The notes beneath the pieces are model-generated. The model made no database searches. It saw only the letters and a list, made by a program, of their open reading frames with translations, and was not told where the DNA came from. From Sclerodactyla briareus (taxonomy: Eukaryota > Echinodermata > Holothuroidea > Dendrochirotida > Sclerodactylidae): DNA of 64,000 nt. Below are positions 48,401 to 61,845 of this stretch, piece by piece (the first letter of the stretch is position 1; each line of letters starts with the position of its first letter). Both the position numbers and the translations under genes were made by a program. The stretch spans positions 62,001 through 126,000 of the forward strand of contig JAODTK010004276.1 in NCBI GenBank assembly GCA_026419785.1, given 5' to 3'.

Positions 48401-50500
48401 CATCCACACCCCAGACAGGGGTTAATTCAGGTCATCATTAGGTAATGTTCTCCTGGTTGGATGATTTAAGAGTGTTTTCAACTGCTGTGACTGTTATGTA
48501 TGACATGAAGACAAGTGAAAGAATGGGAGTGTGTTTTTAGTGTTGGAAGTTCCACCAGAAACAATAGACTGACTGTATATAGTGGCAAATGTGCAACGGC
48601 AATGTTATTTTGATATATTGGGTTCCTTTTGAAGTGTCATTTGCATTTAGCAAAATTACTAGCTTAGGCTTTTTTTTTTTGGGGGGCGGGGGGAGTATGT
48701 TTGAGGTCCATTTTCCAACAAAGTGAGAGATGGATGGGCTTCACAGGTAATGTAGAGATGTTAGAGCAATTGACTAGATTAGGACGTGATACATCCCTAT
48801 ATATCACGAACGGACTGACAACCATTCAGAAGCGTGTGCCTGGGGAACAAAGAAAGGTTGAGTAGGCAGAGTTTGATTGGAGAGAAAAAACAGCTTGAAC
48901 CTTTTCAGCCTTTGAGATATCCTGCCCCAACTTTCAAAGTATCGTTCACCAGTTTTGAGCATGGTACAATTCATCGACTGGATTGGTATATGCATTAGTC
49001 TGTTTATACCTCAAATTTCTTCCTGCCAAAAGTCATTCACACTTAAAATGTAACATGAATGGATAGGTAATGTATAAAATCTCTTGGGAGAGAGTTGTCT
49101 AGTTAGGTTGTCAGTGGAGCAGAATGGGCAGTGGAAGGGTTTGGGGAGGAGGGGAGGGAGGTGGGGCATTGTGGTGGAGTGAGAGATCAAGCTATCATAC
49201 TGTGTTGAATTGAAGGAAGAAAAAAACATTTTATGGGTGATACTTATCCCTGGCATTCACAGTTCTTTGGTTCAATTGTAGACTAACAGTAGAAATTTGT
49301 GTGTATTGAATAAGATGCGTCATTTTAGTGGTTTGATAGACAAACCATAGTTTAGAAGACGTCACAGGCTAGATACGATAAGATCCATCGTGATGATGTT
49401 TGATAAATTATGCATGATGACGTTACGTGTTTAATGTTCTGAGCCTGTTGATTCAATACCTAGCGTGGAACTGGGAAATTAAAGAAGATTGTGCATGAAG
49501 TTCGAGAATAGCCAGATCAGTAATTGCTTTTGTGTGAGTTCCTTTATTGGAAGTAAGTTTGATATATGTGTGCAAATATATTAACGACACAAATGACTCT
49601 TTGGTGTGAAGTGATAATTCTTTTGATTACTTGGAAGGGAGTCCCAAGGAGGTCTAGGCCGTATGGTGGGGTGTGTGTGTCGGAATTTATGTGTGAGGCC
49701 CTAAGCATCTATACAGTTACATGTGGCAGGGGGTTTGTAGTGTGTATGGTGCATTGCTATAAAGTAACTCCGACACATGACTGCTTCCAGTGATTTATCA
49801 AACATGGTGGGTGTGCTTCTCTTGTGATACAGTGAATGCTATTATTTGTGTATGAGTAGGGGGTACATTTTGGAAGAAAATGGAAACTTGTAGAATTTAG
49901 TATTCTGGGCAAGTTTGGATTTCAGAAACTTTTGGGACCTTTATCAGGAAAGGTCCAAACATGTCTGATAGGATCGAGATCAAACGGTGGGTGTGTCCAC
50001 ATGATGAGGTAACATAAAGCTATCATTATAATATCTATAGCAAATAAGTATCTGTAGGAATTCCAAGATTACAGGTATAATAGGGCCATTGCACTAAACA
50101 GAATATTAATTTATCTTCCAAAAGTCACTTTAGTCTCAAAACAACCGGGGAAAACGGATGGTGCCGTTGAGATGGCAGCAGAATTGACTTACACAAATGA
50201 CAGATGTGTTTCTTTCTAATCCCCAGATCCAAATAAAAATAGTTTTTAACTCAAACTGCGTTCAACCTGGCCATATTGTGTCGCCAACAACCAGCGAATA
50301 ATAGACGCTCCGTTTGACTCGTACAGCAGATCATACGTCGACGCTATATCGGCACTATTGGCACTGACATTTAATAGGGCAATATACCGCATTGATACTG
50401 GATTGCAGGATTGCACATAAGGCTGTTTTGTCGTCAGTCATGCAAAAAAACGCTGACATTTGATCGCCAGTGCTACCAGACGACAGTTGTCCCAGTAAGG
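45486..50500. other. Probable 3'UTR then intergenic, no gene seen
   Basis: Sequence after the presumed stop is AT-rich and mostly unique, with no strong repeat. No AATAAA was noticed in the first 1.7 kb, so the transcript end is unknown. Short frames (for example 46286-46627 minus and 49566-49793 plus) show no domain. A G-rich run lies at 48680-48692. Confidence 0.4.
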
Positions 50501-50504
50501 GAAT

Positions 50505-51060
50505 TTGGGTCCACGTTTTTTTCTCGTCTGAATGAATTCAGGAAGAGAATTAGTGGTCACTTTGCGTGTGTGTATACATTAGTGTGTAGGTCACACTCTC
50601 ATTAGCAGGAGTTCTCACAAACCGTGAGGGCCGATTATGACGAAATTTTGTGTGTAGCACCGGGGTTGGGTGTATATGAATCTGATTAGATTTTGGGCAG
50701 CAAGGTCAATAATTAAGTTGGATAAATTAGCTTTTTATGTCTTTATGTTTAAGCTCGTTCCAAAATTAACCAGAACATATGTGCTACAGTGAATAGTTTG
50801 GCATGTAGGACTGGGATGACAGGAGGATGAACTTGTTTATGTAATTTTTTTGGAATTTTCGAAAACTTGGTAGATGTGATCCCCCTTGACCCAGATCATT
50901 TCAACGGTACAGCTGGGGTCAGTACTAGGTCATTGTATTTGCCTAATGTGCTAATATTTCCATTTCCAACTTGGTAGGAATTTTTCCAGCTAAACCTCAG
51001 TATATGGTCCGTTAACATTTTTGTCTGATCTGGTGTGTTTGATGTTCAGGAATTTTGCTT
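50505..51060 (+). mobile_element. Family-3 dispersed repeat fragment, copy 4
   Basis: CTCGTCTGAATGAATTCAGG, AATTAGTGGTCACTTTGCG, TGTGTGTATACATTAGTGTG, CTCATTAGCAGGAGTTCTCA, AACCGTGAGGGCCGATTATG and ACGAAATTTTGTGTGTAGCA match the repeats at 17.8, 22.9 and 28.3 kb in order. The rest resembles the AACTTGGTAG-rich body of family 2. Confidence 0.5.
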
Positions 51061-51359
51061 AAATTCCATCATATGGATAGCTCTGTTAGAATAAAGCACT
51101 GAGGAAACAGTAAACCATAGCTCCTGTGATCAATTGTGCTGTTATAAGCTGCCCACAAGCAAACCCTCTCTTCACCAACCAAGTTGATTAGGTTATTAGC
51201 CTTCAAAATACTGTAACATTTTTTCTTTCCTTCTCTTCTTGCCTGATGGACCAATGTGGAGGTTTCCTAAAGATATATTTTGGGACATCCTTGACTGCTC
51301 AGTGGGGATAGTTTGGGGTGTGTGGGGGAGGCGGGGGAGGGTGTTTCAGTTTGCTGCCT

Positions 51360-51422
51360 GGCAGGGGGGGGGCGGGGGCGGGGGTGCAGGATGAGGGGGG
51401 GGGGGTGGATGGCGGGGGGGTG
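51360..51422 (+). repeat. G-rich tract cluster
   Basis: Several G-runs of 7-10 separated by C, T or A (51363-51422), with another longer one at 51617-51652. These are G-quadruplex candidates on the + strand. Confidence 0.8.
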
Positions 51423-51798
51423 GGCATTTGTCATGGCTGCTTGGGAAAAAAAAGGCATTTATGTATTGTATAATGAAGGGAAATGATTTAGAAGGCAAAG
51501 AAGCCCGGGGCTAAGGGGATTTAGAAACATTTCAAGTTGATTTTGGGTACAAGAAGTGCGTTGAATGAGCGATAAAACTGCAAATTCAAAATTTGGTATT
51601 TTGGAGAGAAGAAGAAAAGGGGGGGTTCGGGGGGGGGGGGGGGGGGCGGGGGGTGGAATTAAGGGACTGTGTAATAGGAGTACGAACTTATGGTCAGGTT
51701 TTTAGGATTTTTTGTGTTATATGTGGAAAAATACGTAATGTTCGTGTGACATGACGATGGTCTGCCTGCTGAACTAGTTGGGTGGTTAGTGGTGTAGT

Positions 51799-54186
51799 CA
51801 GTGGCGGCGGAAGCTTACAAATTTAGGGGGACGCAGACCAAATTTTGGATGAATCGATGTGTGTTACTATCTAGGAGCGACCAGAATTGGTGGCGCGGAG
51901 CGTTGAAAAAATTTGGGTTTTACCAAACCTCCCAATGGGCGGAAACGGCAATTCTCGAGCGTTGTGAGCTATATGTACCACAGGCATAAAACTGAGGCCA
52001 TGTCTGCAAAATCGGAGTTATTAAAAAATGTAAGTATGAAGATGATAATGAAGATCAGATGGGTTGGAGACAGCAAAATTCCGCTGAGGGAGAGCACGGG
52101 GAAAGGGATGTCACACCTCTCTCCCTCCCCCCACACCCCCACCCCCCCCCCTATAAGAAAATCGACTCTTTCCTCATTTACGGATGATTTCCCCCAGTGC
52201 CATGGTCGAGGACTGAGAATATGATGCTCACCAGGCCACCTTCCCGCCCCCAGTTGGCCATCCAATGTGGTACGGTGGTTAGCGTATCGAACTTGCAGTA
52301 TGTTAGGGTTAGGTCGACTCCCGTAGGTGGGACGAACCAAAAACTGGAAATATCATGTTTAACATTTGGTTTCCTCGCATTACACTAGTTGACCAAAATG
52401 TGAAAAATTATTACGTACGTTAAAAGGACACAAAAGTGGGACAAATGGTGTCTTTGAAACGGACGTATGATAACACCTGTTCCCAGGGAGTAGCGAGCGG
52501 GGGGGTGTCTCCCCCCCCACCCCCCCCAAAATTGACAGAGCAGTTGGAATTTTCGAAATATCCAGTTGGATTTCTGACAGATCGCCAATGTATATTTTAC
52601 GACTGAGGACCGAGGCCCAGTCAACTTTGTGTAAAATTTTCCAACTCAATCAAAAGGGAATATTTTTATTCAGTTAAAAAACGGGTGAAACACGACATTA
52701 CACCGAAGAATTGTCATATGTTGATCAAGATCCAGATAATGTGACCAAAATTTTTTTTGTTTTTTAAGATTTTTTCTTCACTTAACCCGCATATTTAAAC
52801 GACTGCGTGATTGGCTGTCGGGTATTGCACGCAGTAGTGTCGCCAAGGGGGAGGGGGGACGGGGGCGAGGCCCCAACCCGTGTGTGGTAGTCAGTATGCG
52901 ACTACCAGTTCGAAATAGATCTGACAAAAAGGCAGGAAGGCAGTATTGTGCCAGAAGTCGCCTTCGAATGCGATGACATTGAAAACTTTCGCGCTTCCGC
53001 GCGTGTGTAGTAGTGGCTTTGTCCGGGATTACCCGTAGCTCCGACACACATGGAACTTTCCAGCCTCACTGGGCCCATAAACTCAATAATGATCTGTGAG
53101 GTTAAATACTGAAATATACAACAAAATCGCATGACCTTGAAAAACTACAGTCAACTCTTTTTATTTTAGTACTGAATTAATAAGCCTCCGGTCCGTTCCT
53201 CCTCCCTCGACCACGGCGGTGGGAACAAACAGGTAGGCTTAGGTATGAACTGCTTCGATTTCAACGCATGTTTCCTCAGGTAACTGCTTACTGCTACGGA
53301 GATAGCTAAAATGACCCAAATTTTCTGGTGAAATCCACTTTTCCAGATGTGTCGGGAAAACATCGCAGAAAATATGCCGCGCTCGCGCGCACTGGTGGGC
53401 AGTGGTGTCGAGCACAAATTATTGGATATTCTGGCCAGAAAATCTGCGCAGGAATAAGAGGTCTAACAAAATGTTAAAATTTTCAACCGTTTACAAAATT
53501 TGTTAGCACAAAATGTCTCAGATTTGAAGCTGGGACAGGCACTTAAACGCTCGGGAAAGGTCATTTCCGGCCATCTGGGGGGCTTTCGCAACCAAGAGTT
53601 TTCTTGTGTCGCTCCGCTTAGATGGTACCCCTTGTGCCCCCACAAAAACGTCTGTGCCCCCTTGTTCCCCCAAGTTCCCTTGTGACGCACGATTGTATGA
53701 CACTCAATTGTGCTATATTGTTATGATTAGAGATTCTGGTAGGGATTAGCTTCGCTTACAACCAATACGAAAAAATGCTTGAAACATTCAAATCGCGTGC
53801 TGATATTCCAGCTGAAGTGGACTACAGATCCTGTTTTTCCAGAATGTGTCCGGGGTGCCCGCCCACCCCCCCCCCCCCCCACCCCCAAAAAATATATCTT
53901 TATTGCGCGCTTAGCGTGTCACTGGTCAACACTAGTAGGAGCACAAACGTGTGAACATTAAAGTCGTGGCAAGCGATTAGACCCGAGTCTGACAAATGCT
54001 CAAATTTTCCACCGGTTACGAAATTTACCACAAAATGCTTGGAATATGCAGCCAAAACGCACTTTGGGCTGCGTAACCAAAAAAAATCTTTGGCGCTGCT
54101 CTCCGCGTAGATCGTTGCCTTTGTGGCCCCTCTAAGAAATACCACTGGCCTCCTACTTCCCAGTATAAAGTCTGGCGACGCCACTG
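51799..54186. mobile_element. Composite DNA transposon with CAGTGGCG ends (probable)
   Basis: The left end is CAGTGGCGGCGGAAGC (51799) and the right end, read in reverse, CAGTGGCGTCGCCAGAC (54186). Both subterminal regions also share GCGGAG..CG followed by an A/T-rich AAAATTTGGGTT-like stretch. Inside, 53480-53690 and 54000-54170 are diverged direct copies (CACAAAATG, GCGCTGCTCTCCGCGTAGAT against TCGCTCCGCTTAGATGG). C-runs lie at 52135-52150, 52511-52527 and 53866-53886. No transposase domain was recognised and no clear target duplication was found, so it may be two or more nested remnants. Confidence 0.45.
52262..52335 (+). mobile_element. Possible tRNA-like SINE head
   Basis: ATGTGGTACGGTGGTTAGCG resembles an A-box region and TTAGGGTTAGGTCGACTCCC a diverged B-box about 35 nt later. 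No second copy was found and no tRNA fold is complete. Confidence 0.3.
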
Positions 54187-54959
54187 ACTGACTGGGCCAA
54201 CATTAAATGCGAATGCCCCAAAACGCCCCAAAATGGGCGCAAACACAAAAAAAGTAACTATATTAAAATTCAGGCAAGTTTGTCCAAAGGCCCTCCCGTA
54301 TGCCCATGTTGGCGGTCCGCTGTCTGGTAATAATTACCCACCCCTAGTTAAAGAGCCACTTACTTGCCCATAGAATTTCAGTAAAATTGCAGAAAAATCA
54401 CAAGTCCTTGAGTAGCAAGTCGCATCTAAGGACGTGAAAATGCAAACCTAACTTATTTAATGGGGGGACGTGAATATTTAGGAGGTCATGATGATCAGAT
54501 ACATCTAAAGTCCACCTGAAATGCAAAAATTCTCTAGATTGGGAGAAGGGGGGCATGGCGGTCCCTCTGAAAAGTGAAATCTATTTACTAGAACTTTAAT
54601 GATTGCTCTCGATTCGATTTGGCGAGAAAACAAACCAGCCCCTGCGACGATTTCATACTGGGGGTGCTAAGCTTCCCTGACAAAAGACCCCTCACCCTAT
54701 CCCCCACACAAAAACCCTACTTTTCGGTCATTTTCATTTGGTTAGAGATTTTTCATAACTTTTTTTAAGTTTATTCCATAGCGAATCCGACAAATTCCGA
54801 TCAGACAGAACCCCCTGATGTTACCCGCGGTAAGGGTCCCCTACACTGTTAATTAGCAGCACGAAACAGTGGCAACCCATGAGCAAAAGCTAATAACAGT
54901 GAACAGCGGGCTAGTAGCCCATGTTTCTATGTAAGGGGAAAAGTTAACTCAAACTTTGA

Positions 54960-55860
54960 AATTGTTAGTTTTACAGACCCCCCAGATTGCAGGAACCGGC
55001 ACTTCTGGGGTCATATTGCAGTAAGTAAATCCCTAAAATCGTCAATAATTCCTTCCCCGAATTTTTTTATTCAAGAAACATTCTTGAATGTTTATTCCGT
55101 ACAATCGGACCGCCACCGTCGGTTTTTGACGCTAGGGTAATAAAAAAAAAATGTTTTACAGACCCCCCAAATTGAAGGAAACGGCATTTCCCCGACCGTA
55201 TGGCAGTAAGCTACGTCCCTAAAATTGGCATAAATTTCAGAATTCATATTTTATTTTGTTTTCTAGAAACGTTCTTGAAGTAACTGATCACTTGTTTATT
55301 CCTTACAATTCGGGCCCAAGCCGCCACCATCGATGCCGCAAGGGAAATTTTCGTTTGTACAGACCCCTCAGATTGCAGAACACACAATTCCCCGCGCTGT
55401 ATGGCAGTGATCACGTCCGCAAAAAAAAAAAATTGGCAATAATTTTAAGAATTTTGTATTTCAAGAAACGTTCTTGAAGAATAATTGATGTTATTCCTTT
55501 CAATTTGGGCCAGCATCATGGGTCTCGTATATAGATACAAGGAAATTTTAACGCCTTACACGAATCCCCCAGATTGCTGGAAACGGTACTTCCCAGGCCT
55601 TATGGCAGTAAGCACATCCCCAAAATTGACAATACATTTCTGAAATGTTATCTCAAGAAACACTCTTGGAGGGACTGATCTACTTTTATTCATTACAATT
55701 CGCGCACTCAGTTGACTCGTACCGTACAAGAAGTCTTACAGACCCCCCCCCCGCCCCCCTCCACCCAGACTGCAGGGACGGCACTTCCCGCGACTTAATG
55801 GCAGTATGCATCATGAAATTGACAGGTAAATTTCCGAGAAACGGATCGATGTTAATCCGT
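54960..55860 (+). repeat. Tandem array, ~190-bp unit, five copies
   Basis: The landmark TTACAGACCCCCCAGATTGC recurs near 54971, 55154, 55355, 55553 and 55734 (spacing about 183, 201, 198 and 181). Each unit then has CGGCACTTCC.., TATGGCAGTAAG, TCCCTAAAATTG, CAAGAAACGTTCTTGAA and TTATTCCGTACAATTCG. TTCAAGAACGTTTCTTG-type sequence is itself a near-palindrome in every unit. Confidence 0.85.
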
Positions 55861-58600
55861 ACATTTCTTCATCGTGGTCCCATTCCCCTACCATAGCCAT
55901 GTCTAGAGATACCATCGAGGACCCCTTCCAATTCGGTTGGAGCTGCCGCAGATTGAAAATTTTTGTCTTGAGCATCACTATCACGGAAAATGTGTGCTTT
56001 TTCGGGCCTTTGATTCAGAGGAATTGAGCCACAGCATACATTTGGTCATTTTTCAGATTTTTCCGATCACAATTTTCGTTTCAATTTCTCATGTCCTCAG
56101 AATTGTTTCGCCCCGCGTATTAGTAAAAAACCTCCATACTAAAGTGCCCGATCCCCTGCCCTGTTGTTTTCCGTACGTATAAGCTTTCATCTCTATCAAA
56201 ACAAGCAACGTCAGGCTGGCAAGCCAACTGAACAAAGGATTCATATGACTAACTTTGTGCAGCGGTTTAAGAAAATGGCAGTTTGGCTTTCCGGCATTTG
56301 TTGTATGTGGAGGGGGGGGGGGGGGGGAGGGGGGTGCAAGATGAATCAGTCCTAAACCAAATTCTCCCGTGCCTCCCTATATTTTAACCCCACTTGAAAT
56401 GACACTATGGACAAAAATATATTGCCAGAATCTGACAAAGTTATTGTATACGTGGCCCACTGTATTATAGCATATAACGGAAAAGATGGGATAACAGCGC
56501 GCCGGACGATTCTTTTTGCATTCGGCCTTCCTCAACAGAAAATTTAACACATCTAATATCAATTGAAGTTTTAGACATGTTTGTTTCGGCCGTACTGTAC
56601 TATGATTATATGATTTTTTTTCACAGTCCGCAAAATATTGGGGGGATGTTTGATATTATGTGTCCCCGCCACCAGAATTCGGGGGACATGTCCCCACCCC
56701 CCCCCCCCTCCGAATCGCCACCCATGGCAATGATTCTATTTTTGTAAGGAATCAAAATATGACTGAAATTTCGTCATGTATCGGCCCCATGCATACGGTA
56801 GGCCTATGCCTAGATGGTGATGTGCCCGTCAAAGCAGAATGTCATCAGTTGCCGAGCGAGGCAAAGGAATTTAAACAAATCAGCCTCACAGACCACCCGG
56901 AAAAAGTCATTTTGCTACTGCCTTAACCGTGTTCACGTCCATTACACAAGTTTAACAAAGCACAACTACGACGGCGATAGAAACGAATTTGCTGAGATTC
57001 GTCAAGGAACCGTTACACTGGCACCTTCCACAACCGGTCCGGGAAGCCTGGCCAATGTGCAAACCCCTCCCGCAATGTTGATGTGACGCTAGGTTCTGCG
57101 AGCCAACATACACATACGGACATTTTTACATACAGATGAAAATTTCTTTAAAATTCAACTTTTCGGTATTTTATCATTGTTAGGTGCCTTGAAGATTTCA
57201 TAAAACAAGTATAAGACACTTCCATGATTCTTTTTCCAATACTATCAATCATCAATCATCACATATCGAGTGCATTTGGGGGGGTAATATTAGAATATCT
57301 TCCATTAAGTTGCTCAAGTACACTATATAACAACTTATGCAGCCATCTGATCGAAAACCGGGTACCAATTTTCGTGCAAATATTGATCCCCTGACAGCCT
57401 TTAAGCTCAAAATCGACTGGGGTGCTGGACACAATACCTGAAATCGGTAGGGGGGGGGGGGGGGGGTGGTGCCCGCACCCAACATCAGAAAATGTGGGTG
57501 CTGCGCACCCCATCAAACCCCCCCCCACCCCCCCCCCCCTCGCAGGGGCCCTGGAGTGCTGTGACATTATAAAATGCGATGCAAGTGAGTTACGGTCATG
57601 GAAGGAACAATGGAAATGGCAATGGAACGTTTGCGCGGGCGTGAGATTTTGCGAGATCCAATTTGACCACCGACCCCCTCTGACCTATTACTTAGGCCCT
57701 TAGATTTTTTATTCGAAGTTAAGGCCCCAGACACGGGCGTGCAAGGGGGTTGGGATGGGGGTGTGGGATTTTGATTTGCCGAAAGATCTATAAATGACGA
57801 CTGATACGGGGGATGGGTTTGAGAGGAGTTGGGTGTCCCCCTCCCATTTGGGAAATGTCAGGGTTTTGACACGTGCCCTAGATGCAGTGGTTATTTATCT
57901 GTGGAACAAATTCGGAGCATTCGAGCAATCGAGCATCGTTCGAGCATCCTCACATGCAGCACCCCCAGCCCCCCCCCCCCCCCCCCCTTCGCAGGGCCTG
58001 AAAGCAATCCGCATCCTAGGACCCGTGAAATACGAAATATTTCTAGAAGTGAATGAGGAATTTTGGAGTGCTATACTGCACCAAATCGCCTCTACGGTAC
58101 CAGAAATGCAAAAATTTTGCAGAGTTAAGGGGGACATACCCCCTCCCCTTAGACCCCTCCCCCTCCCCCCAGATCCATCCATCAAACTTCATCACTCTGC
58201 TCACGTTAACTTCTCACGCCATGACTGTTACTGAGCCTCGGTACGTGCTGCCAGTGATGTGGTGTCAGTTGTGAGCTTGTGGCGGCATCCTCCCACTACC
58301 CTCCTTCCACCTTCCAAATAACCGAGATGCCACGAAGGCCATTCTGAATGCACTATAAATAGCACTTGGTATAGAGAGTCCCCAGTCCAACATCCCAAAC
58401 AGTTCTCAGATGAGATGGGTCCAAATCGCTCACTCCACTGAACGCCATATCTGTGAACTCTTGGTCTCGATTGATCCATTCTTCACAAAGTTTACAAAAA
58501 CTTTTTAAAATAAAACAGAGAGCCCCCCAAATGACAAAACGAGAACGCCAAAAGGACCTTTCAGTAGCGGGGGGGGGGTGGGGGTGAGTTGAAAAATGAA
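55861..58600. other. Transposon-remnant region with poly-G/poly-C, no gene supported
   Basis: It contains G-runs (56311-56328, 57451-57466) and C-runs (56697-56708, 57519-57538, 57970-57987, 58150-58162). Two segments share a C-run followed by TCGCAGGG(GC)CCTG (57539-57552 and 57988-58000), so they are copies of one element end. GGGGACATGTCCCC at 56683-56696 is palindromic. Open frames have no recognisable domain. Confidence 0.45.
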
Positions 58601-59409
58601 TCTGCCAGTTGGAATTTTTGTAATTCTCACCCCTAATCATATGACCCTAGCTACGTCCCGCCTTTTTCACTTGGTGATAAGTGTTGTAAACAAACAAGGG
58701 AATCAAGGCCTTTCAAATATTTATTGTTGTATCCGCACATATCTGTACGCATTTATAGCATTTTCAGTATACGTTTTGAATACATAAATCATGCATGGTA
58801 GTGTTCTTATTTGTTTTTTTTGAAACGTACGTAATGATAAAGTCATTCACAGACATTCATTTGGGGTATTTCTTCATGTTCCATCATAAAGCGGAACAAA
58901 CAATGCAAGCACAAACTCTTCTTATGTTTAATCTAAGAACGACTATTTTTGTTTCAAATGTCACTTTTGTTGCTGAGTATTGTGTCCTTGTACATACAGC
59001 GGTTATTATTGTCCATCTTGAATAATCTATAGCCTAGTCAAGAGACTAGCATTACAGTCAGGCGGTCCTCCCCACTTGTATTGCCAAAAATGCTAACGCG
59101 TTTCCTCCTTCTTTTTGACGAAGTTTAGGCGCACAGCTAAGCCTTAAGTATCTAGTCGATCTAGACTGACTGGTTGAACCTGGCAAGATGACATATTTCC
59201 GCTACAAGCTGCGAATATCGCGAACCAGGCGGCACGGGTTCGGTACGCAACATTTGTTGAACTTCGAAAGGATCTATTGTTCAACACATTTATTTAGCCT
59301 GTTATAATCTAATTGTTATATTCCATCATGTTCCGCAGATCGATAATTATATTTTAAATGTCGATGTTGGGTTATTTCAAATTTTCATTAGGTCAAAATT
59401 TTAGGGCGG

Positions 59410-59745
59410 AACCCCCCCCCCCCCACACCACCCCCACTAGCCCACCCCCCCACTTCAATTTTGGGGGGAAGCGCCCCGACCACCCCCCCCCCCCCTCCCA
59501 CCTCCCGCTGCGCGCCGCAGGTGTGTAGTGAATATAGAACCCGCCGATCGCTCAACCAGGCGAGATACTTATTGGCTATCGCCTTGTATAGCGCCCGATA
59601 GCGTCGGTCACATGTCCCGGCCTGCGAACCACCAGACCCCGCTAATTCAGGTCCCCCCTTCCCTTCCCCCTCCCCCTCCCCCCCCTCCCCCCCCCACGCC
59701 CCCCTCCCCCCCCTCTTCCCCTCCCCCTCCTCCTCTCAAGTCTCC
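59410..59745 (+). repeat. C/CT-rich low-complexity tracts
   Basis: C-runs at 59411-59424 and 59485-59497 and a CCCCTCC-type stretch at 59656-59738. A 150-codon frame over it (59528-59980) encodes mostly proline and is attributed to the tract. Confidence 0.75.
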
Positions 59746-61599
59746 GGGTCCTCCTTTGCAACACATCCGCGCCACACTCATGCCAGATGTGTCCTCTCAT
59801 GCCTCACGATGGCACTTGCAGTGGGAATCACTCCTTTCGGAAATTCCGGGATATATCTTCCTCTCTCATGTGACGCAATCGCTCAAAGTAGTGGAAGAAA
59901 ATGTAGCAAGAGTGGCCATAAGTCCCCGCGAAAGTTCCACAATTACTTTTAGCCGAACATACAGTACTTGCATACAGTAACTTTGTTTGGCTAAATTTCC
60001 CATTATGAGCTGGTCAACACCATGATTGTACCGGCAGATTGCAACATACCGTGAAAGTACGTGATTGTCCGGCGAGCCTTCGATATGATATTCATGCATG
60101 TCGCACGTATTACAATACGTCGTATGATCATATGATGTTGTGCAACAGAGCTGAAGAGAGTCGATATGTTCCTGTTTTGTTCAGCATCAGTGTCCACGTG
60201 TTGTTTACATTTTCGGAAATCGTGTTTGAGTCCATCTTGCACTTGGAGGGAATTTACTTGATGGTTTCTATTCTAGTTTTGATGACTATCTGCCAAATTG
60301 GTTTTGTTCTATTCAATTCAAGTTCTTGTTTAGCCACCTAGGCCTCCTAGTATAGTTATACCAGAACCACCACTCACAGTTTACTGTCTGTCACGCATCA
60401 TTGAAGTTATAAACTTTCAGTTTTTGTCAGTAATTTGTCAGTATTTGAATTGTAGGCCACAACATTAAATGTTAAATCAACTGATTAACAACTGTAGACT
60501 AGTTCATGAATTGCCTAGTTACAGCAATTAGCTGTCCCTGTACGGGAGGAAAGACAACCCGGATTGCCACGATTTGTATTCAATCATGTGGTAAGTTGAT
60601 TTTTTCTTCCCAATTCATTTCATCACAGTTTCAGTAAGGATTCTGTTTATTCCACAGCCCATTTTGTTTACAAGTTTTTCATTTCAGGTTTTAAAGTAAA
60701 CACCGAAGTGCTGTTGCCTCCCAGCATGCCAAGTCCCTTTTTCTTCCCCTGTTAAAAACCACAAACGTCAGCCCTCGGCTGACCCTGGAGTTGTTTTCCT
60801 ACTATAGGTCCTATCTTTCTTTTTGATAGTTTTTGTTCTGTACCGGTGACCAGTGTTGTAGTCGAGGCCCGCTGCCAATCCGATGCTGAGGCCGCACCTT
60901 TCGAGGCGCAAGGCCGACAATATTATAATACATAAATTTTAATTACAGTGTTTTAAAAAATCATAAATACGTTTGTTTTGTCTTCCCCATTGCTACAGCT
61001 CGTCCTTATGAGACAAAAGGTTTGAAGTCCCAAAAATGAGGATTGACCAGCACAATTGATATGCAACAATTTTATTCTTGATTCAGTACTCAGAATGAAG
61101 AAATTGAATGCAGTCGGAACTGTTTATGCTTGTGAGATTTGCGTATAAAGGTTGTACTTATACCATCACATTAAATACACTCTTACTATGACTCTTCATA
61201 AGTGCCACAGGCAACAGGTACTAGCCTTAGATGCTAAGGACCCTTCAGGACACGCACTCATCTTGAAAACATCAAGTATTCCCGCATCTGTGGAGAAAGC
61301 TTTGGCCCGGTGTGGGTGCAGCCGCCTGGCTATCACTCTTTCCACTATTACTAGCCACTAGCTGGGACCGATAGCCATTCCTATCCATCACAACAAGCAG
61401 AGTACTTGATTCTGTCTGGCTGCACCATCCGGCTTCCAAAAGGCTGTGGAGCTTGATTAGCAGATGACCTCCCATCCAATCAATGTGTGTACGACACTTT
61501 TTTTTTTTTTTTATATCTGCAGTGATCTTGGCTAGGCAACACATTCACTCAATATCAATCCAATTCCAAAACATACAGTGACTCAAACCTAATGACAAA

Positions 61600-61815
61600 A
61601 CCAAACCAGAGAGTCAAGAGGCTTAGTGATACCTTGACTGCCTTGAAGTTGTTGACCTCAGATGACCTTTGGCCTGACCGAAAAAAACAATAGGGATCAT
61701 GTACTCTATGGGGAACCCACATACCAAGTATGAGCTTGATCCACCAAGGGTGGGGTCGAGTAATCTTTTTAACAATCCAGGTATCACACACACTGTCATG
61801 ACTGCATAGATTCCT
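61600..61815 (-). repeat. Single dispersed monomer related to the 1.9-5.7 kb satellite
   Basis: On the minus strand: ACTCGACCCCACCCTTGGTG, GCTCATACTTGGTATGTGGG, TTCCCCATAGAGTACATGAT, CCCTATTGTTTTTTTCGGTC and AAAGGTCATCTGAGGTCAAC, in the same order as in the satellite unit. It lies beside the 3' end of the family-2 element at 61846. Confidence 0.85.
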
Positions 61816-61845
61816 TTGACTGAAGTCAATGATTGTCAATCATAA

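Noticed and set aside
59528-59980. 150-codon proline-rich frame
   Set aside because: The proline stretch comes from a C/CT-rich tract and the flanking sequence shows no domain.
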